Shown here: positions 53,395-60,721 of the stretch, in pieces
How positions within the stretch are numbered: position 1 is the first letter of the stretch
Layout of the letters: each line of letters opens with the position of its first letter
Origin: Billgrantia azerbaijanica
GTDB lineage: Bacteria; Pseudomonadota; Gammaproteobacteria; Pseudomonadales; Halomonadaceae
Direction: 5' to 3'
DNA length: 64,000 nucleotides
Assembly (NCBI GenBank): GCA_004551485.1
Contig: SBLD01000006.1
Span: 213,761-277,760 of the forward strand
Made by a program: the position numbers and the translations under genes
The notes under the pieces: generated by a model
Databases searched by the model: none
Seen by the model: only the letters and a program-made list of their open reading frames with translations
Told to the model about the DNA's origin: nothing

Positions 53395-54156
53395 ATGCGC
53401 CAGATCGTCCTTGACACCGAAACGACCGGCATCGACCCGCGCGACGGGCACCGGCTGATCGAGATCGGCGCCGTGGAGCTGGTCAACCGCCGCCTGACCG
53501 GTAACAACTACCACCAGTACATCAACCCGGAGCGCGAGATCGACGCCGAGGCCATGGCCGTGCACGGCATCACCAACGAGCGGGTGGCGGACGAGCCGCG
53601 CTTCGCCGAGGTCGCCGACGCGTTCTGGGACTACATTCGCGGTGCCGAACTGGTGATCCACAACGCCGCCTTCGACGTCGGCTTCATCGACCACGAGTTC
53701 CAGCTCCTCGCTGCCGAGCGCGGCGAGCCGCGTCTCGGGCCGGTGGCGGAGCACTGCGGCATCCTCGACACCCTCAAGCTGGCCCGCGATCGCCACCCCG
53801 GACAGCGCAACAACCTCGACGCCCTGTGCAAGCGCTACGAGATCGACAACGGCCACCGGGTCCTGCACGGGGCGCTGCTCGATGCCGAGATCCTCGCCGA
53901 CGTCTATCTGGCGATGACCGGTGGGCAGACCGCGCTCACCCTGGATGCCGACGACGGCAGGAGCAGCGAGGCGGTGGCCGGCGGGCTTGCCATCCGCCGC
54001 CTGTCACTCACGCCGGGCAGCCTGCGCGTGGCGCAGCCCGACGAGGCGGAACTCGCCGCCCATCGCGCCAAGCTGGAGCAGATCCGCCAGGCGGCCGGCC
54101 ACTGCCACTGGGACGAGCTGGCGGCCCTGCCGGGCGCCACCGCGGAGCACGACTGA
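53395..54156 (+). CDS. dnaQ: DNA polymerase III epsilon subunit (proofreading exonuclease)
   Basis: 3'-5' proofreading exonuclease of the replicative polymerase. 253 residues. ExoI motif LDTETTG (Asp7, Glu9), ExoII HNAAFDVGFIDHEF, ExoIII-epsilon HRVLHGALLDAEILADVYLAM with His and Asp. The C-terminal tail (about 190-253) would bind the alpha subunit. rnhA-dnaQ is the classic gammaproteobacterial pair, here in tandem rather than divergent as in E. coli. Its stop overlaps the nudC start (TGATG). Confidence 0.96.
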   Translation: MRQIVLDTETTGIDPRDGHRLIEIGAVELVNRRLTGNNYHQYINPEREIDAEAMAVHGITNERVADEPRFAEVADAFWDYIRGAELVIHNAAFDVGFIDHEFQLLAAERGEPRLGPVAEHCGILDTLKLARDRHPGQRNNLDALCKRYEIDNGHRVLHGALLDAEILADVYLAMTGGQTALTLDADDGRSSEAVAGGLAIRRLSLTPGSLRVAQPDEAELAAHRAKLEQIRQAAGHCHWDELAALPGATAEHD

Positions 54157-54938
54157 TGCTGCGCCGCGAGCTGCCGCTGACGGAAACGGCCGGGCGGGTG
54201 ATCCGCATTGCCGAAGGGCGCATCGCGCCGGGCCCGGACGGTTCGCCCCTGCAGCCGGAACAACCCTGGCCCGAGGCCTGGCATCCGCTGTGCTACTGGC
54301 GCGACGTGCCGGTGGCGCTGGCGATGGAGGAGCGGGCCGGGGAGGCCTGGCCGGACGGCCGCCAGTGGCTGTCACGGCTGCCGGAGTCGTGGTTTCCGCT
54401 GCTCTCCACCGCCCTGCAGGTGGCGGCATGGCTGCGCGACCATCGTTTCTGCGGGCGCTGCGGCGCCCCGACGGCGCGTCTCGACGCCGAGTTCGCCATG
54501 GTCTGTCCCGCCTGCCGGCACCGCAACTACCCGCGCATCTCTCCCTGCATCATCACCCTGGTGACGCATGGCGAGGCGATGCTGCTGGCCCGCAGCCCGC
54601 GCTTTCCGCCCGGACGTTTCTCGACGCTCGCCGGCTTCATCGAGCCGGGCGAATCCGCCGAAGAGGCGGTGCGTCGCGAGGTCTACGAGGAAGTGGGGCT
54701 CACGCTCGGTCGGGTGCACTATTACCGCAGCCAGGCCTGGCCCTTTCCGCATTCGCTGATGCTCGGCTTCTTTGCCGAAGCGGCCAGCCGAACCATCCAT
54801 ATCGACGGCGTCGAGATCGTCGATGCTGCCTGGTTCACGCCCCGACACCTGCCGCAGCTGCCGCCCCCCTATTCGATCTCGCGGGCGCTGATCGAGACGC
54901 ACCTGGCCGAGGTGGCCAGCGGTGCGACCGCTCGCTGA
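54156..54938 (+). CDS. nudC: NAD(+) diphosphatase / NAD-RNA decapping hydrolase
   Basis: Nudix hydrolase splitting NADH and removing NAD caps from RNA. 260 residues from ATG 54156 overlapping the dnaQ stop. Zinc ribbon FCGRCG...VCPACRH (about 98-121), then NYPRISPCIITLV, the Nudix box GFIEPGESAEEAVRREVYEE-VG, and SQAWPFPHSLMLGF, the SQPWPFPxS motif diagnostic for NudC. Convergent with the SCP2 gene. Confidence 0.95.
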   Translation: MLRRELPLTETAGRVIRIAEGRIAPGPDGSPLQPEQPWPEAWHPLCYWRDVPVALAMEERAGEAWPDGRQWLSRLPESWFPLLSTALQVAAWLRDHRFCGRCGAPTARLDAEFAMVCPACRHRNYPRISPCIITLVTHGEAMLLARSPRFPPGRFSTLAGFIEPGESAEEAVRREVYEEVGLTLGRVHYYRSQAWPFPHSLMLGFFAEAASRTIHIDGVEIVDAAWFTPRHLPQLPPPYSISRALIETHLAEVASGATAR

Positions 54939-54948
54939 GCGCGCCGGG

Positions 54949-55260
54949 TCAACGGCTGGGGAAGAGGCTGGCGAGCCGGGTGGCCAGCATGATGTTGCCG
55001 GTGGCCTTGAGCCTGCCCGTCATGAAGGCGCTCATGCCGTTGATCTCGCCGCTCATGACCCCCTTGAGCGTGTCGGTGCTCGTGGTCAGGGTCACGGAAG
55101 GAGCGTCATGCTCGCCCGCCTGGATGTCCAGTTGGCCGTTCTTCACCACCAGGTAGTGGCTGTCGGCATCGCTGAAATGGAACTGGAAGACGTCATCCAT
55201 GCCTTCGGCGGCCTGGGGGTCGAAGCGTTCCTGCAGTTTCTCGAAGGTGGTGCGGGACAT
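54949..55260 (-). CDS. SCP2 sterol-carrier-domain protein
   Basis: 103 residues from ATG 55260 (MSRTTFEKLQERFDP) after AGAGGAACG; an open extension upstream lacks support. A single SCP2 lipid-binding domain: VFQFHFSDADSHYLVVKNGQLDI, VTLTTSTDTLKGVMSGEINGMSAFMTGRLKATGN (two parts). Soluble; binds an unknown hydrophobic ligand, probably in lipid or acyl-CoA metabolism. A 10-bp palindrome lies in its promoter region shared with sohB. Confidence 0.88.
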   Translation of the reverse strand: MSRTTFEKLQERFDPQAAEGMDDVFQFHFSDADSHYLVVKNGQLDIQAGEHDAPSVTLTTSTDTLKGVMSGEINGMSAFMTGRLKATGNIMLATRLASLFPSR

Positions 55261-55353
55261 TGGGGCGTTCCTCTCTGGCAGGGGGTATCCATGACGGGGC
55301 AATGGAGGCAGGGCGCCGGCGTCGACCGCGCTCCAGGCTGAAAGCGTATTTAA

Positions 55354-55363
55354 AACGATCGTT
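55354..55363. promoter_or_regulatory. Palindrome in the SCP2/sohB divergent region
   Basis: AACGATCGTT is a perfect 10-bp palindrome about 95 nt before the SCP2 start and 75 nt before sohB, inside an AT-richer stretch. It resembles TetR-family half-site arrangements; no TetR gene is in the window. Confidence 0.35.
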
Positions 55364-55438
55364 CCAATCAAGGGCGTTGTGCGTCTAGCCGGACGACGTC
55401 AGGATGGGGATCATCAACCAAGCAGGGGAGATGCAAGG

Positions 55439-56479
55439 GTGGAGGATTGGCTCAACGATCTGGGCATGTTCCTGGCCCAGCTTTTGGTCCTGGCGCTGGT
55501 GGTCGGGCTCGGCATCGCGGTGATTGCCCGCGTGCGCGGCGAGGGCGGTGAACGCCGGCGCCTGCGCATCGAGGAACTCAACGCCCGTCACGAATTCCGG
55601 CGTCGACGGCTGGCCCTGGCCGCCAGCGAACCCGGGGCCCGCAAGCGCCTCGTCAAGGCCTTTCGCCGTGACGACAAGGCCCGGGACAAACGCGGCCGCA
55701 AGACCGAAGGCCAGTCACCGCAGACGGTCTGGGTGCTCGACTTCCATGGCGACATCCGCGCCAGCGGTGCCGGGCGGCTCGCCGAGGAGATTTCGGCAGT
55801 GCTCGCGGCGGCCAGTGAGGGTGACGAAGTGGTGGTACGGCTGGAGTCCGCCGGTGGCCTGGTGCACGCCTATGGCCTGGCGGCCGCCCAGTTGGATCGC
55901 CTGCGCGATGCCGGTCTGACCACCACGATCTGCGTCGACAAGGTAGCCGCCAGCGGCGGCTACCTGATGGCCTGCGCCGCCGACCAGCTGCGCGCCGCCC
56001 CTTTCGCCGTGCTTGGCTCCATCGGCGTGGTGGCGCAACTGCCCAATGTCCACCGCCTGCTCAAGCGCCACGACATCGACGTGGAGCTCCTCACCGCGGG
56101 CGAGTACAAGCGCACCCTGACGGTGTTCGGCGAGAACACCGTGGAAGGGCGCAAGAAGTTCCAGTCCGACCTGGAGAACATCCACCAGCTGTTCAAGACG
56201 CACGTCGCCGAGCGCCGGCCGGGCCTGGACATCGAAGCCGCCTCCACCGGCGAGGTGTGGTACGGCCGCGACGCCCTGTCGCGTGGGCTGATTGATGCAC
56301 TGGGTACCAGCGAGGAGTACCTCGTTTCCCGCATGGAGAGCGCGCGGGTGCTCAGCGTGCGCCTGGAAGCACGTCGCTCGCTGGGTGAACGCCTGGGCCT
56401 GGCCGTCTCCCGCGGCGTCGAGCAGGGGGTGGACCGGGTGCTGGAGCGCCTCGATGCCGGCCGCTGGGAGAAGCGCTGA
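55439..56479 (+). CDS. sohB: Probable inner-membrane protease SohB
   Basis: Signal-peptide-peptidase-A-like serine protease of the S49 family. 346 residues (E. coli 349) from GTG 55439 (MEDWLNDLGMFLAQ), with AGGGGAG upstream. N-terminal membrane segment (about 8-30), SohB-type cytosolic/periplasmic linker, then the protease domain: VDKVAASGGYLMACAAD with nucleophile Ser172 and GEYKRTLTVFGENT with general base Lys224. Convergent with the ArsR gene, 2 nt between stops. Confidence 0.94.
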   Translation: MEDWLNDLGMFLAQLLVLALVVGLGIAVIARVRGEGGERRRLRIEELNARHEFRRRRLALAASEPGARKRLVKAFRRDDKARDKRGRKTEGQSPQTVWVLDFHGDIRASGAGRLAEEISAVLAAASEGDEVVVRLESAGGLVHAYGLAAAQLDRLRDAGLTTTICVDKVAASGGYLMACAADQLRAAPFAVLGSIGVVAQLPNVHRLLKRHDIDVELLTAGEYKRTLTVFGENTVEGRKKFQSDLENIHQLFKTHVAERRPGLDIEAASTGEVWYGRDALSRGLIDALGTSEEYLVSRMESARVLSVRLEARRSLGERLGLAVSRGVEQGVDRVLERLDAGRWEKR

Positions 56480-56481
56480 GC

Positions 56482-56805
56482 TCAGAGCCGCTGCAGCCGG
56501 GTCAGCGCCTCCACCATGGCGCGCGCCTGCTCTCCCTGCAGCGAGTAGTAGATGGTCTGCGAGGCCCGGCGCGTCGACACCAGTCCCTCGCGGCGCAGGA
56601 TCGCCAGGTGCTGGGAGAGCGCGGATTGGCTCAGGGCCAGGCGACGATTGAGTTCGGTGACGGACAGCTCGGCCCCATCGAGCAGGCAGAGAATGCGCAA
56701 CCGGTTGTCGTTGGCCAGGGCCTTGAGCAGGGCCGTGGCCTGATCGATGGCCTCGTCGCCCGCCTCGAGCAGGCGGGTGGCAGCGCTGTGTGAGGTGCTC
56801 ATCAT
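56482..56805 (-). CDS. ArsR-family winged-helix regulator (BigR/YgaV-like)
   Basis: 107 residues. Winged helix: LLKALANDNRLRILCLLDG, ELSVTELNRRLALSQSALSQHLAILRREGLVSTRR (in parts), SQTIYYSLQG. The recognition helix SQSALSQHLAILR and YY motif place it with BigR/SqrR/YgaV persulfide sensors. The first of their two cysteines is present (LRILCLL) but the protein stops before the second, so dithiol sensing as in BigR is not possible within one chain. Target unknown; it is divergent from prpE at 343 nt. Confidence 0.85.
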   Translation of the reverse strand: MMSTSHSAATRLLEAGDEAIDQATALLKALANDNRLRILCLLDGAELSVTELNRRLALSQSALSQHLAILRREGLVSTRRASQTIYYSLQGEQARAMVEALTRLQRL

Positions 56806-57148
56806 GATCTCCCCGTGTCGGCTCGCCGTCCGCTTTGCAACATCCAGTCAGGGGCGTCGGGAGCCACGTCGGTCCGCCGCACGCCCAGCGCGGCGGCACT
56901 CACAGCCGGTAGTGGGTTTCATGGCATCACTCATTTAGTCATCTTTGATAGTGGCTCAAAACCTGTCAAACGTCGAATCAACGAAAGCGACCCGACAGCA
57001 CGCCCGCCCGGCGAAGAGTTGTCAACAATATTGACTCGCATCACTCGCATTTTGCCCAGAGTTAGCCGATGGTATGAGGGAAATTCGCGAGAAAATCTCT
57101 AAAGTGTCAACAATCACCGTGGCAATCTCGACGCCGGACAGGAAGCTC
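56806..57148 (+). promoter_or_regulatory. Intergenic region arsR/prpE with repeated operator-like sites
   Basis: 343 nt without a gene. The part from about 56930 is clearly AT-richer than its surroundings. TGTCAACAAT occurs twice in direct orientation (57020-57029 and 57105-57114). The first copy is part of a GTCAA-N5-TTGAC inverted repeat (57021-57035). These are candidate operators for prpE control, reminiscent of GntR-type sites. AGGA before 57149 is the ribosome site. No tRNA or small RNA recognised. Confidence 0.45.
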
Positions 57149-59059
57149 ATGACCACCTACAAGACCGAATTCCAGCACTCCATCGACCACCCCGAGTCCT
57201 TCTGGGCCGAGCAGGCCCGGCGCATTCCGTGGTTCACCCCCCCCACCACCATTCTCGAGTATGACGAGCAGCGGCATGCCCGCTGGTTCGTCGATGGCGA
57301 ACTCAACATCTGCCATGCGGCCCTCGACCATCATGTGGAGCAAGGGCGTGGCGAGCAGCCTGCGCTGTTCTGGGATTCGCCGGTCACCGCCAGCAAGCGC
57401 ACCCTGACCTATCGCGAATTGCGCGATGATGTCGCGCGGTTCGCCGGCGCCCTCAAGGGCCTGGGCGTCGAGAAGGGCGACCGCGTCGTCATCTACATGC
57501 CGATGGTGCCCGAGGCGCTGATGGCCATGTACGCCTGCGCCCGCCTGGGGGCGGTGCACTCCGTGGTGTTCGGCGGCTTCGCGCCGCACGAGCTGGCCGT
57601 GCGCATCGATGATGCCAAGCCCAAGGTGGTGGTGGCGGCCTCGTGCGGCATCGAGGTCGACCGCGTCATCCCCTACAAGCCGATTCTCGACGACGCCATC
57701 GCGCAGAGCGCGCACCAGCCGGATGCTTGCGTCATCCTGCAACGCGAGCAGCAGCCGGCGCCGCTTGGCGAGCGCGACCACGACTGGGCCACGCTCGTGA
57801 CCGAGGCCGAACCCGCCGAGTGCGTCCCGGTCAAGGGCAGCGACCCGCTCTACGTTCTCTACACCTCTGGCACCACCGGCAAGCCCAAGGGCGTGGTACG
57901 TGACACCGGCGGCTATGCCGTGGCGCTGCACTATTCCATGGAGACCATCTACGACGTGGCTCCGGGCGAGGTGTTCTTCTCCGCCTCGGACGTGGGCTGG
58001 GTGGTCGGCCACTCCTACATCGTCTATGCACCGCTGCTGCGCGGCTGCACCACCGTGGTCTACGAGGGCAAGCCGGTGAAGACGCCGGATGCCGGGGCCT
58101 TCTGGCGCCTGATCAGCGAGTACCGCGTGAAGAGTTTCTTCACCGCCCCCACCGCCTTCCGCGCTATCAAGAAGGAGGACCCGGACGGCAAGCTGCTCGC
58201 GCAGTACGACGTCTCCTGCCTCAAGGCGCTGTTCCTGGCCGGCGAGCGTCTCGACCCGCCCACCTTCCACTGGCTGGACGACCTGCTCGACGTGCCGGTG
58301 ATCGACCACTGGTGGCAGACCGAGACCGGCTGGCCGATCGCCGCCAACCTGCACGGGCTCGAGCCCATGCCCACCAAGGCGGGTAGCGCCACCGTGCCGG
58401 TGCCGGGCTTCGACGTGCAGATTCTCGACCGCGAAGGGGAGCGTGCCGAAGCGATGGAGCAGGGCAGCGTGGTCATCAAGCAGCCGCTGCCGCCGGGCTG
58501 TCTGACCGGCATCTGGGGCGACCCGCAGCGCTTCCACAGCGCCTACATGGCGGCCTTCCCCGGCTACTATCTCACCGGCGACGGCGGCTATTTCGACGAG
58601 GATGGCTACCTCTTCATCATGGGGCGCACCGACGACGTCATCAACATCGCCGGGCATCGCCTCTCCACCGGCGAGATGGAGGAAGTCGTCGGCGCCCACC
58701 CGGCCGTGGCCGAGTGCGCGGTGATCGGCATCCACGACGCCCTCAAGGGGCAGGTGCCGGTGGGGCTGGTGATTCCCAAGGATGGCTTCGAGGGGCGTGA
58801 GGCGGACCTCGAGAGCGAGCTGATCGCCCTGGTGCGCGAGAAGATCGGCCCCATCGCCTGCTTCAAGCAGGTGCTGGTGGTGGACCGGCTGCCCAAGACC
58901 CGCTCCGGCAAGATCCTGCGCAAGCTGCTGCGCAACATCGCCGACGGCAAGGAGTATGGCGTACCCTCGACCATCGACGATCCGGCCAGCCTGCAGGACG
59001 TCCACGAGGCGATGAAGGACCGCTCGGTGGGCGCGGCCCACGAGGCCCGCCAGGTGTAG
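57149..59059 (+). CDS. prpE: Propionyl-CoA synthetase
   Basis: Acyl-adenylate-forming ligase activating propionate. 636 residues from ATG 57149 (MTTYKTEFQHSIDHPESFWAEQARRI in parts); the frame extends upstream without homology. Seen: P-loop YTSGTTGKPKGV, SDVGWVVGHSYIVYAPLL, WQTETGWPIAAN, GRTDDVINIAGHRLSTGEMEE, and the catalytic Lys in KTRSGKILRK. It resembles PrpE/ACSS3 more than acetyl-CoA synthetase (WFVDGELNICHAALD; TIDDPASL near the C-terminus). No prpBCD nearby. Propionyl-CoA also arises from Val/Ile breakdown through the bkd complex. Confidence 0.92.
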   Translation: MTTYKTEFQHSIDHPESFWAEQARRIPWFTPPTTILEYDEQRHARWFVDGELNICHAALDHHVEQGRGEQPALFWDSPVTASKRTLTYRELRDDVARFAGALKGLGVEKGDRVVIYMPMVPEALMAMYACARLGAVHSVVFGGFAPHELAVRIDDAKPKVVVAASCGIEVDRVIPYKPILDDAIAQSAHQPDACVILQREQQPAPLGERDHDWATLVTEAEPAECVPVKGSDPLYVLYTSGTTGKPKGVVRDTGGYAVALHYSMETIYDVAPGEVFFSASDVGWVVGHSYIVYAPLLRGCTTVVYEGKPVKTPDAGAFWRLISEYRVKSFFTAPTAFRAIKKEDPDGKLLAQYDVSCLKALFLAGERLDPPTFHWLDDLLDVPVIDHWWQTETGWPIAANLHGLEPMPTKAGSATVPVPGFDVQILDREGERAEAMEQGSVVIKQPLPPGCLTGIWGDPQRFHSAYMAAFPGYYLTGDGGYFDEDGYLFIMGRTDDVINIAGHRLSTGEMEEVVGAHPAVAECAVIGIHDALKGQVPVGLVIPKDGFEGREADLESELIALVREKIGPIACFKQVLVVDRLPKTRSGKILRKLLRNIADGKEYGVPSTIDDPASLQDVHEAMKDRSVGAAHEARQV

Positions 59060-59110
59060 ACAGCCCCACGGCCTGTCCCTGCGGCGCTGCCTTCGGGCGG
59101 CGCCGCGTCG

Positions 59111-59139
59111 TTGAGGGCCCGTCTCCCGCGGCGTATACT
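59111..59139 (+). promoter_or_regulatory. Promoter of yhhQ
   Basis: TTGAGG (59111-59116), 17-nt spacer, TATACT (59134-59139). Predicted start near 59146 leaves a leader of about 64 nt, which holds the structure at 59155-59206. Confidence 0.7.
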
Positions 59140-59154
59140 GCGCGCCTCGCTTTC

Positions 59155-59206
59155 CCCGAGGGTTCCCTCACCCCTCTCTCGCGACGCGCGCCTAAAAAAG
59201 GAACCG
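59155..59206 (+). ncRNA. PreQ1-I-riboswitch-like leader of yhhQ
   Basis: Seen: GAGGG (59158-59162), TTCCCTCAC, then CCCTC (59172-59176), a short stem whose loop holds CCT; downstream an A6 tract (59194-59199) runs into GGAA, the ribosome site. Pairing of loop CCT (59166-59168) with AGG (59199-59201) would make an H-type pseudoknot masking the ribosome site. GGGTTC...CACCC plus the A-tract match the preQ1-I pattern as I remember it (GGUUC, CACCC, AAAAA-). The spacer before the A-tract is longer than usual (GC-rich, 59180-59192). YhhQ imports preQ0/preQ1-type precursors, so the logic fits. Confidence 0.45.
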
Positions 59207-59209
59207 CCG

Positions 59210-59881
59210 ATGTTCAGGCTCTCCCCCCTGCAGTACCGTCGCTGTCTCGGCCTGCTGGTGACCTTCCACATCCTGGTGATCGCCGCCAGCAACTACCTGG
59301 TACAGCTGCCGTTCTCCCTGTTCGGCTGGCACACCACCTGGGGCGCCTTCAGCTTCCCGTTCATCTTCCTGGCCACCGACCTGACCGTACGGCTGTTCGG
59401 CAAGGAACCGGCCCGCGCCATCGTGCTGCGTGTGATGCTGCCGGCGCTGCTGATCTCCTACGCGGTGTCGGTGGTCTTTCCCCGCGGCAGCTTCACCGGG
59501 CTTGCCGGGCTGGGAGAGCCCGACCTCTTCGTGGCACGCATCGCCCTGGCCAGCTTCATGGCCTATGTGCTGGGCCAACTGCTCGACGTGCAGGTCTTCG
59601 ACCGCCTGCGCCGCCTGCGTACCTGGTGGATCGCCCCGGCCGTCTCCACGATCTTCGGCAACCTGGCGGATACTGCAGCCTTCTTCTCCCTGGCCTTCTT
59701 CCAGAGCCCCGATCCGTTCATGGCGGCCCACTGGGTCGAGATCGCCTGGGTCGACTACGCGATCAAGCTGGGCGTCAGTCTGCTCTTCTTCCTGCCGCTG
59801 TATGGCGTCCTGCTTGCCTGGCTCAGCCGCCGGCTGGTCGAGGTGACCGGGCAGGCCGACCTGGCCCCGCAGCGCTCCTGA
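59210..59881 (+). CDS. yhhQ: Queuosine precursor transporter
   Basis: Inner-membrane carrier (COG1738) importing 7-deazaguanine precursors for tRNA queuosine. 223 residues from ATG 59210 (MFRLSPLQYRRCLGLL) after AAAAAAGGAACC. About six membrane segments; family marks SNYLVQLPF, GAFSFPFIFLATDLTVRLFGK, YVLGQLLDVQVFDRLR, and TIFGNLADTAAFFSLAF. The 64-nt leader looks like a preQ1-sensing element. Followed by ybfF after 44 nt on the same strand. Confidence 0.93.
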   Translation: MFRLSPLQYRRCLGLLVTFHILVIAASNYLVQLPFSLFGWHTTWGAFSFPFIFLATDLTVRLFGKEPARAIVLRVMLPALLISYAVSVVFPRGSFTGLAGLGEPDLFVARIALASFMAYVLGQLLDVQVFDRLRRLRTWWIAPAVSTIFGNLADTAAFFSLAFFQSPDPFMAAHWVEIAWVDYAIKLGVSLLFFLPLYGVLLAWLSRRLVEVTGQADLAPQRS

Positions 59882-59925
59882 TTCAACCCAACCGACGCTT
59901 CACCCCAACCGATACGGGAGGTCCC

Positions 59926-60708
59926 ATGACCGTCGAGCTCAACCATGTGGACAGCGGAGGGGAGGGCACCCCTCTCGTCGTGGTGCACGGCCTGCTGGGC
60001 AGCGCCGACAACTGGCGTTCCCACGTCAAGCAATGGCAGAACCAGCGCCGCGTGGTCGCCGTCGACCTGCGCAATCACGGCCGCTCGCCCCATGTCGAGG
60101 GCATGGACTACACGGCGATGGCCGAGGACCTGCTGGCCCTGCTGGACCGGCTCGATATCCCGCGCGCCCACCTGCTCGGTCATTCCATGGGGGGCAAGGT
60201 GGTCATCAGCCTGGCGCGCCTGGCTCCGCAGCGGGTCGCCTCGCTGATCGTCGCCGATATCGCCCCGCGCGCCTACGGGCACGGGCACGATGCCGTCTTC
60301 GCCGGCCTGAGGCGGGTCGTCGACGGGAAACCGACCAACCGGCGCGAGGCCGATGCGCTGTTGGCCGAACACGTGACGGAGCGCCCGGTACGGCTGTTTC
60401 TTGCCACCAACCTGGAGCGCAGCGACGACGGCGTGCTGAGGCTGCGTATCGGGCTCGACGAGATCGAACGCGACTATGACGCGATCATGCAGGCGCCGGC
60501 CGGTGAGGGGGCCTTCGAGGGCCCCACGCTGGTGCTGCGGGGCGGCCGCTCGCCCTATGTCACCGACGAGATGCTGCCGGCGCTTCGCGAGGTGCTGCCC
60601 GAGGCGACCGTGGTTACCCTGGAGGAAGCGGGACACTGGCTGCACGCCGAGCAGCCCGAGGCGTTCCAGGCCGCGGTCAACGACTTCCTCGCGACCCTCG
60701 AGACGTAA
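59926..60708 (+). CDS. ybfF: Alpha/beta-hydrolase esterase (YbfF)
   Basis: Acyl-CoA/ester hydrolase of the YbfF group. 260 residues from ATG 59926, with GGGAGG upstream; the open frame extends into yhhQ. Seen: oxyanion-hole strand VVVHGLLGSADNW, DLRNHGRSPH, nucleophile elbow GHSMGGK, and catalytic-His region EEAGHWLHAEQPE. E. coli YbfF is 254 residues. Physiological substrate unclear. Convergent with the NMT1-type gene. Confidence 0.92.
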   Translation: MTVELNHVDSGGEGTPLVVVHGLLGSADNWRSHVKQWQNQRRVVAVDLRNHGRSPHVEGMDYTAMAEDLLALLDRLDIPRAHLLGHSMGGKVVISLARLAPQRVASLIVADIAPRAYGHGHDAVFAGLRRVVDGKPTNRREADALLAEHVTERPVRLFLATNLERSDDGVLRLRIGLDEIERDYDAIMQAPAGEGAFEGPTLVLRGGRSPYVTDEMLPALREVLPEATVVTLEEAGHWLHAEQPEAFQAAVNDFLATLET

Positions 60709-60721
60709 TAAGGCGCCAGCG

